From Isochrysis galbana (lineage: Eukaryota > Haptophyta > Isochrysidales > Isochrysidaceae), in contig CM030938.1 in NCBI GenBank assembly GCA_018136815.1, forward strand, positions 1,035,063 through 1,099,062: a stretch of DNA of 64,000 bases, given 5' to 3'. Under the pieces are notes generated by a model that did not search any database, was not told where the DNA came from, and was given only the letters and a program-made list of their open reading frames with translations. Every line of letters starts with the position of its first letter. The first letter of the stretch is position 1. A program made the position numbers and the translations under genes. Below, in pieces: positions 11,569 through 21,814 of the stretch.

Positions 11569-11740
11569 AGTAGAATGAAACTCCTAGAAGATTGACACAC
11601 TTACTACTGGTACTAGTAGAGCATGGACAGCCCAGAGTCCAGAGTATCTACTACTAGCAGTAGAATGAAACTCCTAGAAGATTGACACACTTACTACTGG
11701 TACTAGTAGAGCATGGACAGCCCAGAGTCCAGAGTATCTA
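11569..11740 (+). repeat. 90-bp tandem duplication upstream of the EEP gene
   Basis: The stretch starting AGTAGAATGAAACTCCTAG at 11569 is repeated exactly 90 bp downstream, through CCCAGAGTCCAGAGTATCTA, with no mismatch that I can see. It begins about 60 bp upstream of the EEP start codon, so it lies in the probable promoter. Confidence 0.95.
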
Positions 11741-13094
11741 CGATTTACGTACGACCAGTGCCCCCCGCCGCCGCTTGCTGCATGGTCCCTCGCAGCCCAG
11801 TGAGTGTCGCCGCTGTCGACTTGGTCGGTCGGCCCTCCGGGCTCATGACCTTGAGCCAGGCGGCCGAGGAGATGCTCGACCATTTGACCCGCACTCGCCG
11901 CAACCTCCGCTATCCACCATGTGCTCGTACTGTCGCCGCTTCTATCAAGGGCTTTCGCTCACGTAGCTACGCCGCTCACCGACCTCACTCGTCACTCGCA
12001 CGGGCGTCGATGTGGCTCTGCTGTCTCAATCTCCGGAGTCCAATCCCGCAACGGAAGCATACGCAGGCGCGTGTACGACGACGGCCGAACCCTCGCCGGT
12101 GGTGGGTGCCTGCCTCCTGCCGAAGGTCGAAGGTGCTCTGGCTCTGGCACTGCTCCGACCGTTTTCTAATGTAAACAGGGCACCGACATCGTTGCTTCCC
12201 CTGATCAAGGAACGAAGAATCCCGCTTTCCCGCTCTCTCACCAACTAAGTGTATATAGTAGTAGTAGCTACTTAGTTTCTTAGTTTACATGAGACATGAG
12301 GGAGGCGCCTCGAGCCTTCCCTCGGGGGTCAAATCGCACCATTTCTTGGCGAAGATTTTTGTGGTGGCAGGTGGCCCCGCATGGAGTTTTGATTGGCATC
12401 GCGCCACGGTCAAAAATGCAGCCCAGTCCTTACTAGTAGGTAAAAAGCTCCTGTTTGACCGCCCTACCAACGACAAGGGAACGAGGGGGAAGTCGGAAAG
12501 GGGAGTGAGCGAGGGGCAAGGGCGATGGCAGACGGTAGCGGTCCCTCCCGGTTGTGGTGATGAGTGTTCGCCTAGTAGCAGCCTTCAAGAGTTTATTCGG
12601 GAGGTGGCTCTCCCCCTACCCGCAACCCGCAACACTCCCCCCGATGCGACAGCCCAAGACCGAGGTGGCGCATCGAAGGTGGCGAAAGGGAATTGGGGAG
12701 ATAGCGAATGGAGGCGCGAACGAGGAACGGACGGGCCCGCCACACCGCCTCGACCGCTGCACAACCAAAGTAGGAAACCTACTTGCTGCTGCCCGCCTTA
12801 GGTGTTATTTACGCACTTACACTGGTTACACCTGCACTTACGCACACGCGCCCGGCGTACCTGAGAACTGCAACTTCGCTTCCAGCCCGGCGCATAGGCA
12901 GGCTTATCATCGACTCTCCCACTCTATCCAAGGGAATGTTCGGGTGGGGGGCCGCCGAGAGAATGTTGTGCCTGCCTTGAGCCAAGTGAGCGAGCATGCG
13001 ACATCATCGCCAAAACGTGATAGGCGATAGGCATTCGCGTGGTCATGAATCGAAAACGGATGAGTGCACTGTTGGGTCATGGACGCCCGTTTGC
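11741..13094. other. Intergenic region with no supported gene
   Basis: A plus-strand frame at 11713-12174 has a more protein-like first half (VSVAAVDLVGRPSGLMTLSQ) but I recognise no family, and it becomes low complexity. 12240-12290 has TAG/TAC-rich short repeats. The right end is the 3' flank of the AlkB gene. Confidence 0.35.
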
Positions 13095-16000
13095 TCATGG
13101 GTTCTTGGTTGATGACGTTGGAAGCGCTTGCCGAAAGGTGATGCTGACTCTCCTCTCCGGCAGGTCCTCATTGAGGATGCCATGCTGCCACGAGAACCGG
13201 ACGTCTCCTGATTGAATCTGCAGCGAGCGCCGCTGGAGACGCACGCGGACGGGAGGCGCGCGCGAACGGTCATGTTTGTACGTCATTACCGAATCGCCCG
13301 CAAGCGAAAGGTTGATTATTAGCGGTCCCGAGAGCTGGCGGTCGTCAACATGCGAGCCAAGGTAGTGGCCCTCGCGGCGTCGGTAGTCTATGGCGTTCGC
13401 TTCCGTTGCGAGAAAGGCCGCCAGCTGATCCGGCGCCGCGGCACGCATCCTCTCATTCAGGGCTATGAGCATGCCCGGCATCCGGGTATCCGGGTTCACC
13501 TGACGTGGTGGCGAATGGGCAAGCGTTTCGGAACAATACGTGCGTGGATGGGCAAGGCTAGTCTGCTGAACATATTAGCGCCCTGTGCACAATGTAGCTA
13601 AAAGAGCTGCACGAATCGACATCACAGGCGCCTCCTTGCTCGAGGCGCATAGCGTGACGAGCAGACCTTGGTCGCGGGCGGACATGCACCCTCACCTTGC
13701 GGTTGAGTAGATCTGTTTGCACACCCCATCGCTTCGCGTACGACGGCCCACTGAAGTTGCGCCATTGCCACGGTGGGCCCGAGTCGGGCCCATCGAGCCA
13801 GTCCAGAATCAGCTCCTCCTCGGCAGGGCTAAGAAAATCGTGGAGAACGAATTGGCCCGGAAGGATCTCGTGCGGCACGGGCAGGGAGCACCCTGGATTC
13901 GGGTAGAGCCTTAGAGGGGGCACGAAAGCGCACGGCTCGCCCTTGTATTGTCTTGAGCTCCCGGCTTCGAGCCGCAACGCTCCTTGTCCCAGAGGAATTT
14001 CGACTGGTGCGTCGAGAGCGCCGCTCGACGCCGAAGCCGTGTTGTGAATGTCGCCGGCCTCGGTGTGGGCGGTCGTACTTAATGGGGCCGTCAAGGAAGA
14101 CGCAGGCATCTTGGTCCGGAGGAGCGCAGCTGCGGCGCGACGGACCGGAGCCTGGAGCACTGCCCACACGCGCTCCTCCTCTGGCGCTGTGTTGAGGGTG
14201 GAGATCGCACGATCGATACCATCGCTGCCACACCCGGCCTCGCCCGTCCGTCTGGAGCTCTGCTGGAAGCGGACCGCTGTGCAGGCATCAACATTGGCCT
14301 GCAGGGGCACCAGCGACTCAAGTGCATGCAGCTGCTCCGATAGGCGGCGACGCGCTGCCCTTAGCTGCTCAGCAAAGCACGCGCCGGTCTCATTGCGAGA
14401 CCCTACCCCGCTCGTCGCTCCAGTCGGACTCGTCATTGCCGCTGTCCGTGCCTCGATCGCAGCGTCGACTGCGCGGCCGCCCTCCCAATCGAGTTTCATG
14501 GACAAGCCGCTAGAGCACTTCCACATCGCCGACTTGGCCGAAGAAGCAAAGGGGTCGTTGTCGCCCCCCGCATGTGCGCCCGAGCAAATCGCCGAGGCCG
14601 CCAACCCCAATGCCCCAGCTAGCGAATTCCGCACGTTGGGCTGGCGCAGCGCCACGTCGAGGGTATTCGAACAATGGAAATCGAGTGCCGAAAGTGGAAT
14701 GTCTGATGGGCGCAGCTCAATTCCCTCTCCTAGCACCAAGGACCGGCGTTCGGCGGATTTGGGGCAAGAGCAGTACGACGATTTGACAGGCGCAGCTGCG
14801 TATAGGTCGGAAAGTGAAGCCGGAACGTCTCGCTCCCGCTGGGCTGCTGGAAGCTTCTTCATGTGGTGCGAGGTGGCGGGCGAAGCCGAAGGCGTTGAGT
14901 TGCTAAATGTCGCCGACCACGACATGTCGAGCGACGTCCGGTATGCGCCGCCACACTCCGAGCAGCAGTAGGCGGCTTCGACGCAGTTCCACCACGACTC
15001 GGGGTGGGCGACCAAATCATTGGGCGCACTGTCCTCAGATGTGCTACCGCATCCTTCCACAGCAATACCTCGTGGGGGCGGTCTGTTCACGGCTCTTTCC
15101 ATCCACAGTGTTGCAGCGGTCTCGAGCATCCGCATGTCCCCTTTCATGCCACCAAAGGCTTCGCGCACCAGGAGCGCTCGAACGAGACAGGCGAGATCGT
15201 CTACCCCTGGCACGATCCTCGTTCGAGCACGCTTGCTGCCATCCAGGACTGGCGCGCCTGACAGCACATCCTGATCATCATTAAGACAGCCGCCATCGCT
15301 CCAGTTATTATCCCTGCTCACGGAACGCTTATCGCGAGGATCCGTTTGGACGGGTCCGCTGCCTCTGACTGGATCGATGTCGTCCACATCAGCCAAACGC
15401 GGGCCTTCGCTACTGGCCTTCCCCGTCACCCAGCTCTCGCCAGCTCCCTTGAAGGCGCGTCGCGCCATGGATACATCTTCGCGCCATGGCGTTGCGGCAA
15501 TGTCGTAGACAAACTCCATAAGCAAAGTCACATGTGCAGCAGAAAGCGGCAATCCCTTGGCATGCGCCGCCATCAACCACACAATGACGGCAAGGTGTGG
15601 ATGAGGAAGCGCATCTTCGATTGCTATGATTGGTAGCCGGCGGAGCAGCTCTGACTCGCCGACGCGCTTGCCGCTGGCGTCTATCGAGCTAGCAATCGCC
15701 CATGCAACACGCACCGCTGCCGCCGGACGGCAAAGGCGCACATTCTTCTGCAGGGCAGACTTCAGCTGAGACATGGTCAGGCCGCAACCACCGCTCGACT
15801 CAGACCGGTCGCTTGTCGCATAAGGCATGGTGGCGCACCCTGCCCAGAGCAGGCGCGGATGGCGCGGCTCGCCGACATCACGGCCAGCATGTAGCCGAAG
15901 CCGTGTCTCAATGGGCGAGCCCGCTCTGTGCAGCCGCAGCTGAAAGAGCTCGCTTGACCACGAGGCTGCAGCTGGCTCTCGCCACGACCAGAGGATAAAA

Positions 16001-16641
16001 AAGCCAAGCCGACCCGCGCAGGCTGCCCGCCTCAGTTCGCAGTGTAGCACTCGCGAAGCCTGCCTCGCACTGTCCATCATAGTGGCAAAGGCGCCTGAGT
16101 AGGCGGCGGCTTGGCCCGCCTTTGTCGGTCCACTTGGCTTGGCAGACGCCTGATTTTTCGGGGTTACAGAAGGCGTTGAGGCAGGCGGTATGTCAGAACC
16201 CAGTGGGGCCGCTGCTGTAGAGACTTCCGGTGCCACTGGCGGGGACGCACAGACGGTGCAAGCCTCCACCTGGGCCGCTGTGCCTCGCTCCATCGATTGC
16301 GCAGCCCCACACAGTGCATGGGCGTCCATGTCAGACGCCGAGAGGTCGCACAGCGGATTTTGGTGCGTGGCTAAGCCCCCTGTCGCGTGTTGGTTGATGG
16401 GTTCGCCGTGTGGCGAGCGTGGGGGCGCGAGGGAGCGTGCGAGGGGTGGTGTGGCGGCCACCGGCTGCGGCCGGCACTGTGCTGAGTCCAGGTGGGTGTT
16501 GATGAGCGGGAGTGGCACCTGGCGCGCGCAGGCCGGGCACGCGACGAGGCGAGATGCAACACTGCCACGCCCGCCCCGCGCCCTCTTTCCCGTAGACGAG
16601 GAGGACGGCGCAGAGGCGGAACGCTTCAGGAAAGCGTCCAT
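13095..16641 (-). CDS. UBZ zinc-finger plus AlkB-type 2-oxoglutarate/Fe(II) dioxygenase, two exons
   Basis: Large protein, about 1116 residues, predicted to demethylate alkylated nucleic acid (or a protein) at ubiquitin-marked sites. Exons (minus strand): 16641-13696 and 13499-13095, with a 196-bp GT-AG intron in the middle of the catalytic domain. Residues 35-56 form a Rad18-like UBZ finger (C35, C38, H50, C56, with the INTHLD signature). A disordered linker follows, then a conserved-looking helical module near residues 290-400 (LQKNVRLCRPAAAVRVAWA, LLRRLPIIAIEDALPHPHL). A cysteine-rich segment with CCSECGGAYRTS lies further on. The C-terminal dioxygenase starts at ILPGQFVLHDFLSPAEEELI and has YAKRWGVQTDL, the iron-binding HVDD (HxD), the distal His in WQHGI and the 2-oxoglutarate Arg in RRVSITFR. 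Nuclear repair or signalling is likely. The 2OG domain and UBZ are clear; the middle is not identified. Confidence 0.85.
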
Positions 16642-16794
16642 TCGCGCGGGAAACGCGCCCGCACCGCAGAGCCAAGAGAGCCAAGAAGAAAAAGAGAAGA
16701 CGAGAAGACGAGAAGCTTCCCATATAGAGTAAAATATTCATCTACTACTACAATGTAAAGAGTTGGGACGAAAGAAATTCCACACTACTCTGGT

Positions 16795-16875
16795 TGATTA
16801 TTAATTTTTTCTACTAATATTCTCGCCGCGCACACGATTCTGGACCCACTTCCCTCACGCAAGCGTTCTACCCCC
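16795..16875 (-). repeat. Partial copy of the short LINE-tail repeat, AATATTCTCGCC subtype
   Basis: AATATTCTCGCCGCGC at 16817 matches the same string at 56274 and, less well, the reverse complement at 53795-53812. It is followed by a pyrimidine-rich stretch as in the other copies. Only the A/T-rich end is convincing. Confidence 0.45.
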
Positions 16876-16918
16876 CCCCCCCCCGCCATGTGGCGACTAC
16901 GGCTACGACTCCCCCTGT

Positions 16919-17108
16919 TGTCGCATTCATCGTAGATGATGATGATGCGAGTTCCAGGCTCTTATCCCCAGGTCCCTTGCCGTGCGGCCACACGGTGAAA
17001 CTCAGGCACATCTAGGTGGGTAGGGTTCGTCCCTAGCGACCTAGAATTCGGGTTCTCGTTTCGTTCCTTCTAGCCTGTTTGTCAGGTCTAGATTCCAGGT
17101 TAGGCGGC
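16919..17108 (+). mobile_element. LTR fragment of the Ty3 chromovirus family
   Basis: Starts with TGTCGCATTCATC, the same LTR terminus as in the right-hand element (58378, reverse strand) and at 23221. Similarity continues for about 190 bp: the GTGCGGCCACACGGTGAA box, GGGTTCGTCCCTAGCGA, and CCTGTTTGTCAGGTCTAGAT. It stops abruptly after GATTCCAGGTT. A broken LTR without an internal region. Confidence 0.8.
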
Positions 17109-17544
17109 TTGCGGCTTGCCTTCTTGCCTTCATTTGGTCTCCATTCCCTCCGGTTTCTTCGTTTCTTCCCCTCCGGTTTCTTCCCCTCCCGCGGGGAGTC
17201 TCACCCTACCATGAGCCCTTCCGCGAGCACCCCGAAGGAGAGGCCCACGTACGCGACGAGAACGGTGTCGCCTTGGCTCTTGGCTCGGCATGAGGGCGCG
17301 TCCCGAGTCCACCACGCCGAGCACGGCGTAGCCCGTCCCCTTGTGCGCGACCCGCCACACGGCGCGGCGTATGGCGTATGGTGCGGGCGCCGGGTGGGGC
17401 TGACCGGGCGGGGCGGACCTGGCGACCTGGCGCGGGCGGCGCTGGTGGTGCGTGGAGAGATCCGCTCTCTCCCCCTCTCTCTTCATAGTGAGAGGTGTGA
17501 AAGGGATCTCTCGAGAGTGTTGTTCGCCCTCCCTCGCCAATTAA

Positions 17545-17596
17545 AAATCCATGGTTTGGAGGGGGGAGCTAATCTGACAACCTTCCGCGTGAGGGG
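17545..17596 (+). repeat. First copy of a 50-bp direct repeat
   Basis: CCATGGTTTGGAGGGGGG through CTGACAACCTTCCGCGTGAG; repeated at 18132-18180 with one extra A. Confidence 0.85.
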
Positions 17597-17897
17597 GTAT
17601 CGCGGTGGCGCCCATGAGGCAGCCACCGCGGCTTGGGCGAGGCAGAGCGCCATCGCCGATCGCCGATCGCATCGCCTATCGTATATCGCCGGATAAGATT
17701 CTTACTACATTCACGCGCACGCACATTCACACAAACGCGCGCAAAACTAATAGTAACAAAGTAAGAGCGCGCGGGGAAATTTCTGTGCCGCAAGAATGCC
17801 CCGCGCGGACTCGAAACGGCCGCGAGGGAGAAGTGAGAAGCAGAGACCTCAGTATAAACATACAGAGGTTAGAATGAGCATCCACGATGCATGAGAT

Positions 17898-17957
17898 GGA
17901 TGTATCCATGATAGATATGCATCTATGATGCACATATCATGGATGTATCCATGATAG
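17898..17957 (+). repeat. Palindromic ATGGATGTATCCATGATA repeated twice
   Basis: The 18-mer ATGGATGTATCCATGATA, itself containing the palindrome ATGGATGTATCCAT, occurs twice about 42 bp apart. GATATGCATCTATGATGCACATATC between the copies is also a near-palindrome, given here only by position 17915-17939. Confidence 0.85.
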
Positions 17958-18085
17958 GGGGTAGGGGGGGGACCAAACAACTTTCTGGGGAATGCACACC
18001 GAGCGAGCAGCCTAGAGCCTAGCCCGCCACGTCGTGCAGCGCCTCCTAAAAAAAAGTTGTTATTTCCCCCCCTCCCCCCTCCACC

Positions 18086-18180
18086 TCCACGCGGAAAGTT
18101 GTCAGAGATTTCGCCAATTAATAAAAAAAAAACCATGGTTTGGAGGGGGGAAGCTAATCTGACAACCTTCCGCGTGAGGG
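18086..18180 (+). repeat. Stem-loop element upstream of the small heat-shock gene
   Basis: CACGCGGAAAGTTGTCAGA (from 18088) is complementary to TCTGACAACCTTCCGCGTG (ending near 18176), with one mismatch, so the stretch can fold into a hairpin of about 19 bp with a loop of about 50 nt. The right arm is the same sequence as the direct repeat at 17565-17593. Confidence 0.85.
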
Positions 18181-18424
18181 TCCTATCCTTTCTCTGAGCC
18201 GCTTTCTCCGGACTCTTACGCCTACTCTAAAGATTTTTCTCCGGACTCTTCTGCTACTAGCAACCAGACTCCTCCATGACGAGGGATCGATCAATCCGCC
18301 ATCTACGCTGAATTCCGTCTCGACGTCTCTAGAATCATCATGAACAGAGCCTCGATCCCTCCGTTGCGCGGACTTTCCGTCGTCCGTCTCCCGACAGGAA
18401 GATCTCCTTCATCCGGCCCTTGAC

Positions 18425-18991
18425 ATGCTCGCCCACCGCTTCTTCCATCCGCACCGGATGCTCGCCTCACCCATGCACGAGATCTTCGGCGGCGACATGC
18501 TCGCGCCGACCTCGCAGCTTCTGCGTACGCTCGACCGCCACACAATGCTCGATCCGTTTGGCCTGCGTGAGACCAGCGAGCAGTGCGCACAGCGCCTATC
18601 GACGTCTCAGCCGCTTGTGCGTGAAACAGACACAACATACCAAATAGCGGTCGCAGCGCCGGGGTTGAAGCCTGAAGAGATCTCAGTCACCATCGACCAG
18701 GGTGTGCTCCGCGTCCACGGCGAGTCCAAAGTCGAGCGTGAAGGGTGGGTGCAGCGTCTCCACGTGGACCGCGCCGTGCAGCTGCCACAGTCTATGATCG
18801 ATGCGGATGCGATCGAGGCGACGCACGACCACGGGCTTCTTTCAATCACAGTTCCCAAGAAGAGCCTGCCCGAGCCGCGTCGCATCGCCGTGCGTGTCAC
18901 ATCGCCTGAAACCCGCGAATGTGGCCCGGCAGTCGTCGAGCCCAAGGCGCAGCCGCAGGGAGACCCAAAGGCACAAGAAGCATCTCAGTGA
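18425..18991 (+). CDS. Small heat-shock protein with alpha-crystallin domain (HSP20)
   Basis: ATP-independent holdase that binds unfolding proteins; 188 residues, no intron. The N-terminal arm is Met/His/Phe-rich (MLAHRFFHPHRMLASPMHEIF). The alpha-crystallin domain runs from about residue 62 to 150, with ETDTTYQIAVAAPGLKPEEI, VLRVHGESKVERE, FQ-like RLHVDRAVQLPQSMIDADAI, and ATHDHGLLSITVPKK, which is the family's strand 8/9 signature. RRIAVRV at the C-terminal side resembles the I-x-I/V oligomerisation motif. The tail is Glu/Gln/Pro-rich. No organelle targeting signal is obvious, so cytosolic is the default. An unusual hairpin repeat lies 250 bp upstream. A second, divergent alpha-crystallin-like gene lies 2.3 kb away on the other strand. 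Confidence 0.92.
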   Translation: MLAHRFFHPHRMLASPMHEIFGGDMLAPTSQLLRTLDRHTMLDPFGLRETSEQCAQRLSTSQPLVRETDTTYQIAVAAPGLKPEEISVTIDQGVLRVHGESKVEREGWVQRLHVDRAVQLPQSMIDADAIEATHDHGLLSITVPKKSLPEPRRIAVRVTSPETRECGPAVVEPKAQPQGDPKAQEASQ

Positions 18992-20704
18992 GACGCGCGC
19001 ACAATGGAATATGGATTGCAGAGACAGAACGAGCATTTCCTATAGCAAGCAAGCCATTCAAGCGCCGGTCAAACTCAGCTCACCTAGTGCTCAAGAATGT
19101 GGGATGCATGATGGGCAGGTGAAGTGCGGTCCAGCGATCCAAGGGGCGCATGGCTTTGTGCTTGATGGGGTGTGGCATTTGCTTGGCGCTCATGCACGAG
19201 AAGAAGAGGGAGGGATGAAAGATGGAGCGTCTAGGATATGTGCTAGATAGTAGACGGGTAGAGATACACGTAGTCTAGGATAGGAAGAGTCATGAGATTG
19301 TGGTTAGATAGATGATAAAACCATTTTATAATCTCGCCCAACGTGCGGTTTTGGCTTCTCTACTCTATAGCCACGCCCGTTCCCTCTACCTCTCCCCTCC
19401 TCTTGCCTTGCGGCCACTCCCCTTGTTTTGGGCAGGCGGAGATGACGGGCGGCTGCTTCGCCCGACGCACGGGGAGATCGCACCCTCTTCGTCCTTTCTC
19501 CCTTTGTGGCCCCCCCTTGACCCTCGATGACCGATGTAACCCGCGGGCAGGGGGGTTTCCTAACGGGGGTGGGGTGGGGAGCGATTTCACGACGTGGCGC
19601 CGGGGGGCGGGAAGAAGCCTCCGAAAGAGAAGGTGAAACCATATCAGTCTAGCGTCTAGCTAGAACTAGGATCTGCGCGCACCTTTAGGGCTTAGGTGCT
19701 TCTTTGTCACTCTGGCTTCCGGCTCTATTGCCATTGCTCTATTGCTCGCTGCTCGAGCGCTTGTGTCATGTACGGGTATAGCTTCATACTACTGTTTTGA
19801 GAAGAGCAATCGCACTGTAGATTCAAGAGGCACGACACAGGTGAATGCTACTAGGGGTGCGGTGGACTCCCTTTTAACAAGAGAACCCAATGGGCAGCAG
19901 GAGAGACTCTATGAGATATAGGAGAAGGTAGCACAAGCCGAGTCAGAACAAAGGAGAAGCCATAGTCTCCCACCCCCTTCTCTCCAACTCCTGGCCGAAG
20001 CAGCGCGCGCGGCCTCCCCGGAACCAGCTTCTCCGTTAAAGAGGGAACTGGGGAAGGGGGAGGGGGTTGTTAGGGGTTAAGGTTGGGTAGTAGGGAGGTC
20101 CACGAGCACACTGCCTCACGTCGCACACGTAGCGGAAATTTTTAAGAAGATTTTTTTTTACTAGGGGTGCGGTGGACGTCGCAGGCCATGATCCGTGAAC
20201 TCTTGCTGCATACTGTAGCACGTCACATTTTGCATGTCCACAAGCAATGGCCTTGCATTTAGTGATTACTAACACCCCCTGTCAGCATTATGCAAAGCAT
20301 GCGTTAAAGTGTGGAACCCGACAAAGAGTGAGTTGACAAAAGCTTCATCGACTTCGAATAGAACACGCTGAATGTGCAACTGACAATTCTGATAAATATG
20401 CATCGGGAACTAAGGAAGAGAGACAAATCGACATCGAAATGACAGCCGCTATGTTTCTGGCAGGTGGGCAAGCAAGCGGCAATTTGGATGACGTTGCGCT
20501 CATGATAATGCATGGGAGTTGCTCTAGATGGGCCTAGCCATTCGCTACACTGGAGCACCGAACATGACATGTTGCTGCAGAGTCGCGCGAAGGACGCGCA
20601 GAGGGATGACGGCAGGTATCTAACAGATTGTCCACGCTCCACTTGCTTCGTTGATTGCCGCCCGCCAACGGAATGTCGATCTGCAAGGGAGAAGCGCATG
20701 CCAT
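18992..20704. other. Intergenic region with repeats
   Basis: No gene supported. 19315-19440 is a copy of the LINE-tail repeat, CGCCTTGCGGC subtype. CTAGGGGTGCGGTGGAC occurs twice, at 19851 and 20161 (310 bp apart), and in altered form at 55740, which suggests the ends of a small element. The rest is unremarkable. Confidence 0.45.
19315..19440 (-). repeat. LINE-tail repeat, second subtype
   Basis: AGCCACGCCCGTTCCCTCTACC followed by CTTGCCTTGCGGCC matches 56330-56375 and the reverse complement of 53690-53760. The A/T-rich end (TTTTATAATCTCGCCC) is at the left. Confidence 0.6.
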
Positions 20705-21814
20705 TCACATCCGCCGCTTTCGCCCTGAAAGTGGCTTGAAGCCACCGTTGCGCATGGCCACCCATTCCTCGCAAACCTCAGGGGGCCGCTGAACATTTGC
20801 CGCGCTGAGGCTCGTCTCTTGGAGGACCGGACCCGACAGGAGCGGGTCTGTTGGTGTTGCGACACCGACGACGCAAGGAGGCTTAGTGGCGTCGGGATGC
20901 GGAGACTCCGCCCTCCGCTTGGCTGCAGGTGGCGACGGACTCTCAGGAACATGGAGGGGCACGGCTGGTGCCGGCACGGCGTCGCATTCCATGGGCTCTG
21001 TCGAGGAGGTCGCCGATGGGTGGCACCTCCTCGTGCTGTAGGACAATGAGGGTGGGCGCAAAACCCGGGGACGCATTGTACTGGGGCCTGCATCTTCTGC
21101 AGGCTCTGACCGCGCCGGCGACACGCGTTTAGTCCGGTGCTTATTTTCATTCCTCTTGTTGTACATTTCGTACACAGGCGGAGGTGCCACCTCGGCGCGC
21201 CGTGCTTGAGGGTGGTTGACCCGGACTTCATGCGTCCGGTCCTGCCTTATGCGTGGCACTGTGATCACCCACGACGACCCATCCTCCGCCGGGTCCGACA
21301 CCGCGCTTTCGATGTCGGCGTCGTATGGGAGTTCGAAAAATTTCTCGAATGGTGTATCGCTCCGAGGACGCAGCTTGCGCACGATCTGAAGGCTGCCGTC
21401 ATCAAGCATGTACCCTCCATTGGCGAGCGTGATCCATCCGGCTTCACTAGGCGCGCCGCCGCACATCAGAGCGCCACGGGGGACGAGCCTGAGCGGCATG
21501 GCCACCCGCGAAGAGGGTCGATCATACACCGCCGCCCGCTCTCGGACGGCGTACTCGTACCTCCCTGGCTGGGAGAGGGGCCGTAGTGTGCCCTCGAGCG
21601 TGAGCTTGCGCTGCTCGACCGAGGCATGTGTCTGCGCCAGCTCGTAGCCAGACGGTGGGGTGAGCGAGAGGCGGTAGAGCGTCTTATGTGTTGATGCGCT
21701 AACGCTCGGTGGTGGTGGTGGCGTTGGCGAGGGCGAACGAGGCCGGACGGAGCTGGTGCGGCGAGTTGCCGGCCGTAAGAAGTCGGAGAGAAGCGGAGTG
21801 TCAAAGTGCAGCAT
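20705..21814 (-). CDS. Divergent alpha-crystallin-like (HSP20-fold) protein with disordered tail
   Basis: A 369-residue protein starting MLHFDTPLLSDFLRP at 21814; the frame is open further upstream but that part is Ser/Leu-rich leader. Residues about 45-205 look like an HSP20 fold: KTLYRLSLTPPSGYELAQTH, LEGTLRP, RYEYAVRERAAVYDR, then, after an unusually long insertion, FEKFFELPYDADIESAVSDP and SSWVITVPRI. The last two match the strand 7 and strand 8/9 signature of small heat-shock proteins. The second half is low-complexity, rich in Pro, Ser and Arg, with basic clusters (KRNENKHRTKR, GRKRRM at the C-terminus) that could be nuclear localisation signals. It is probably a derived small heat-shock protein or a co-chaperone with the same fold. 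No intron. Function beyond the fold is unknown. Confidence 0.6.
   Translation of the reverse strand: MLHFDTPLLSDFLRPATRRTSSVRPRSPSPTPPPPPSVSASTHKTLYRLSLTPPSGYELAQTHASVEQRKLTLEGTLRPLSQPGRYEYAVRERAAVYDRPSSRVAMPLRLVPRGALMCGGAPSEAGWITLANGGYMLDDGSLQIVRKLRPRSDTPFEKFFELPYDADIESAVSDPAEDGSSWVITVPRIRQDRTHEVRVNHPQARRAEVAPPPVYEMYNKRNENKHRTKRVSPARSEPAEDAGPSTMRPRVLRPPSLSYSTRRCHPSATSSTEPMECDAVPAPAVPLHVPESPSPPAAKRRAESPHPDATKPPCVVGVATPTDPLLSGPVLQETSLSAANVQRPPEVCEEWVAMRNGGFKPLSGRKRRM

Larger units (their letters stand above)
17109..18424. other. Gene-free region upstream of the small heat-shock gene
   Basis: No gene recognised. It carries the direct and inverted repeats described separately (17545-17596, 18086-18180), palindromic ATGGATGTATCCAT units at 17898-17957 and a CT-rich leader immediately before the heat-shock gene. 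A frame at 17130-17540 (-) is arginine-rich without family similarity. Confidence 0.45.

Noticed and set aside
11713-12174. Possible gene with VSVAAVDLVGRPSGLMTLSQ
   Set aside because: The first 60 codons look protein-like, but I recognise no family, the rest is low complexity, and it begins in the 90-bp tandem duplication. It could be a first exon; not supported enough.
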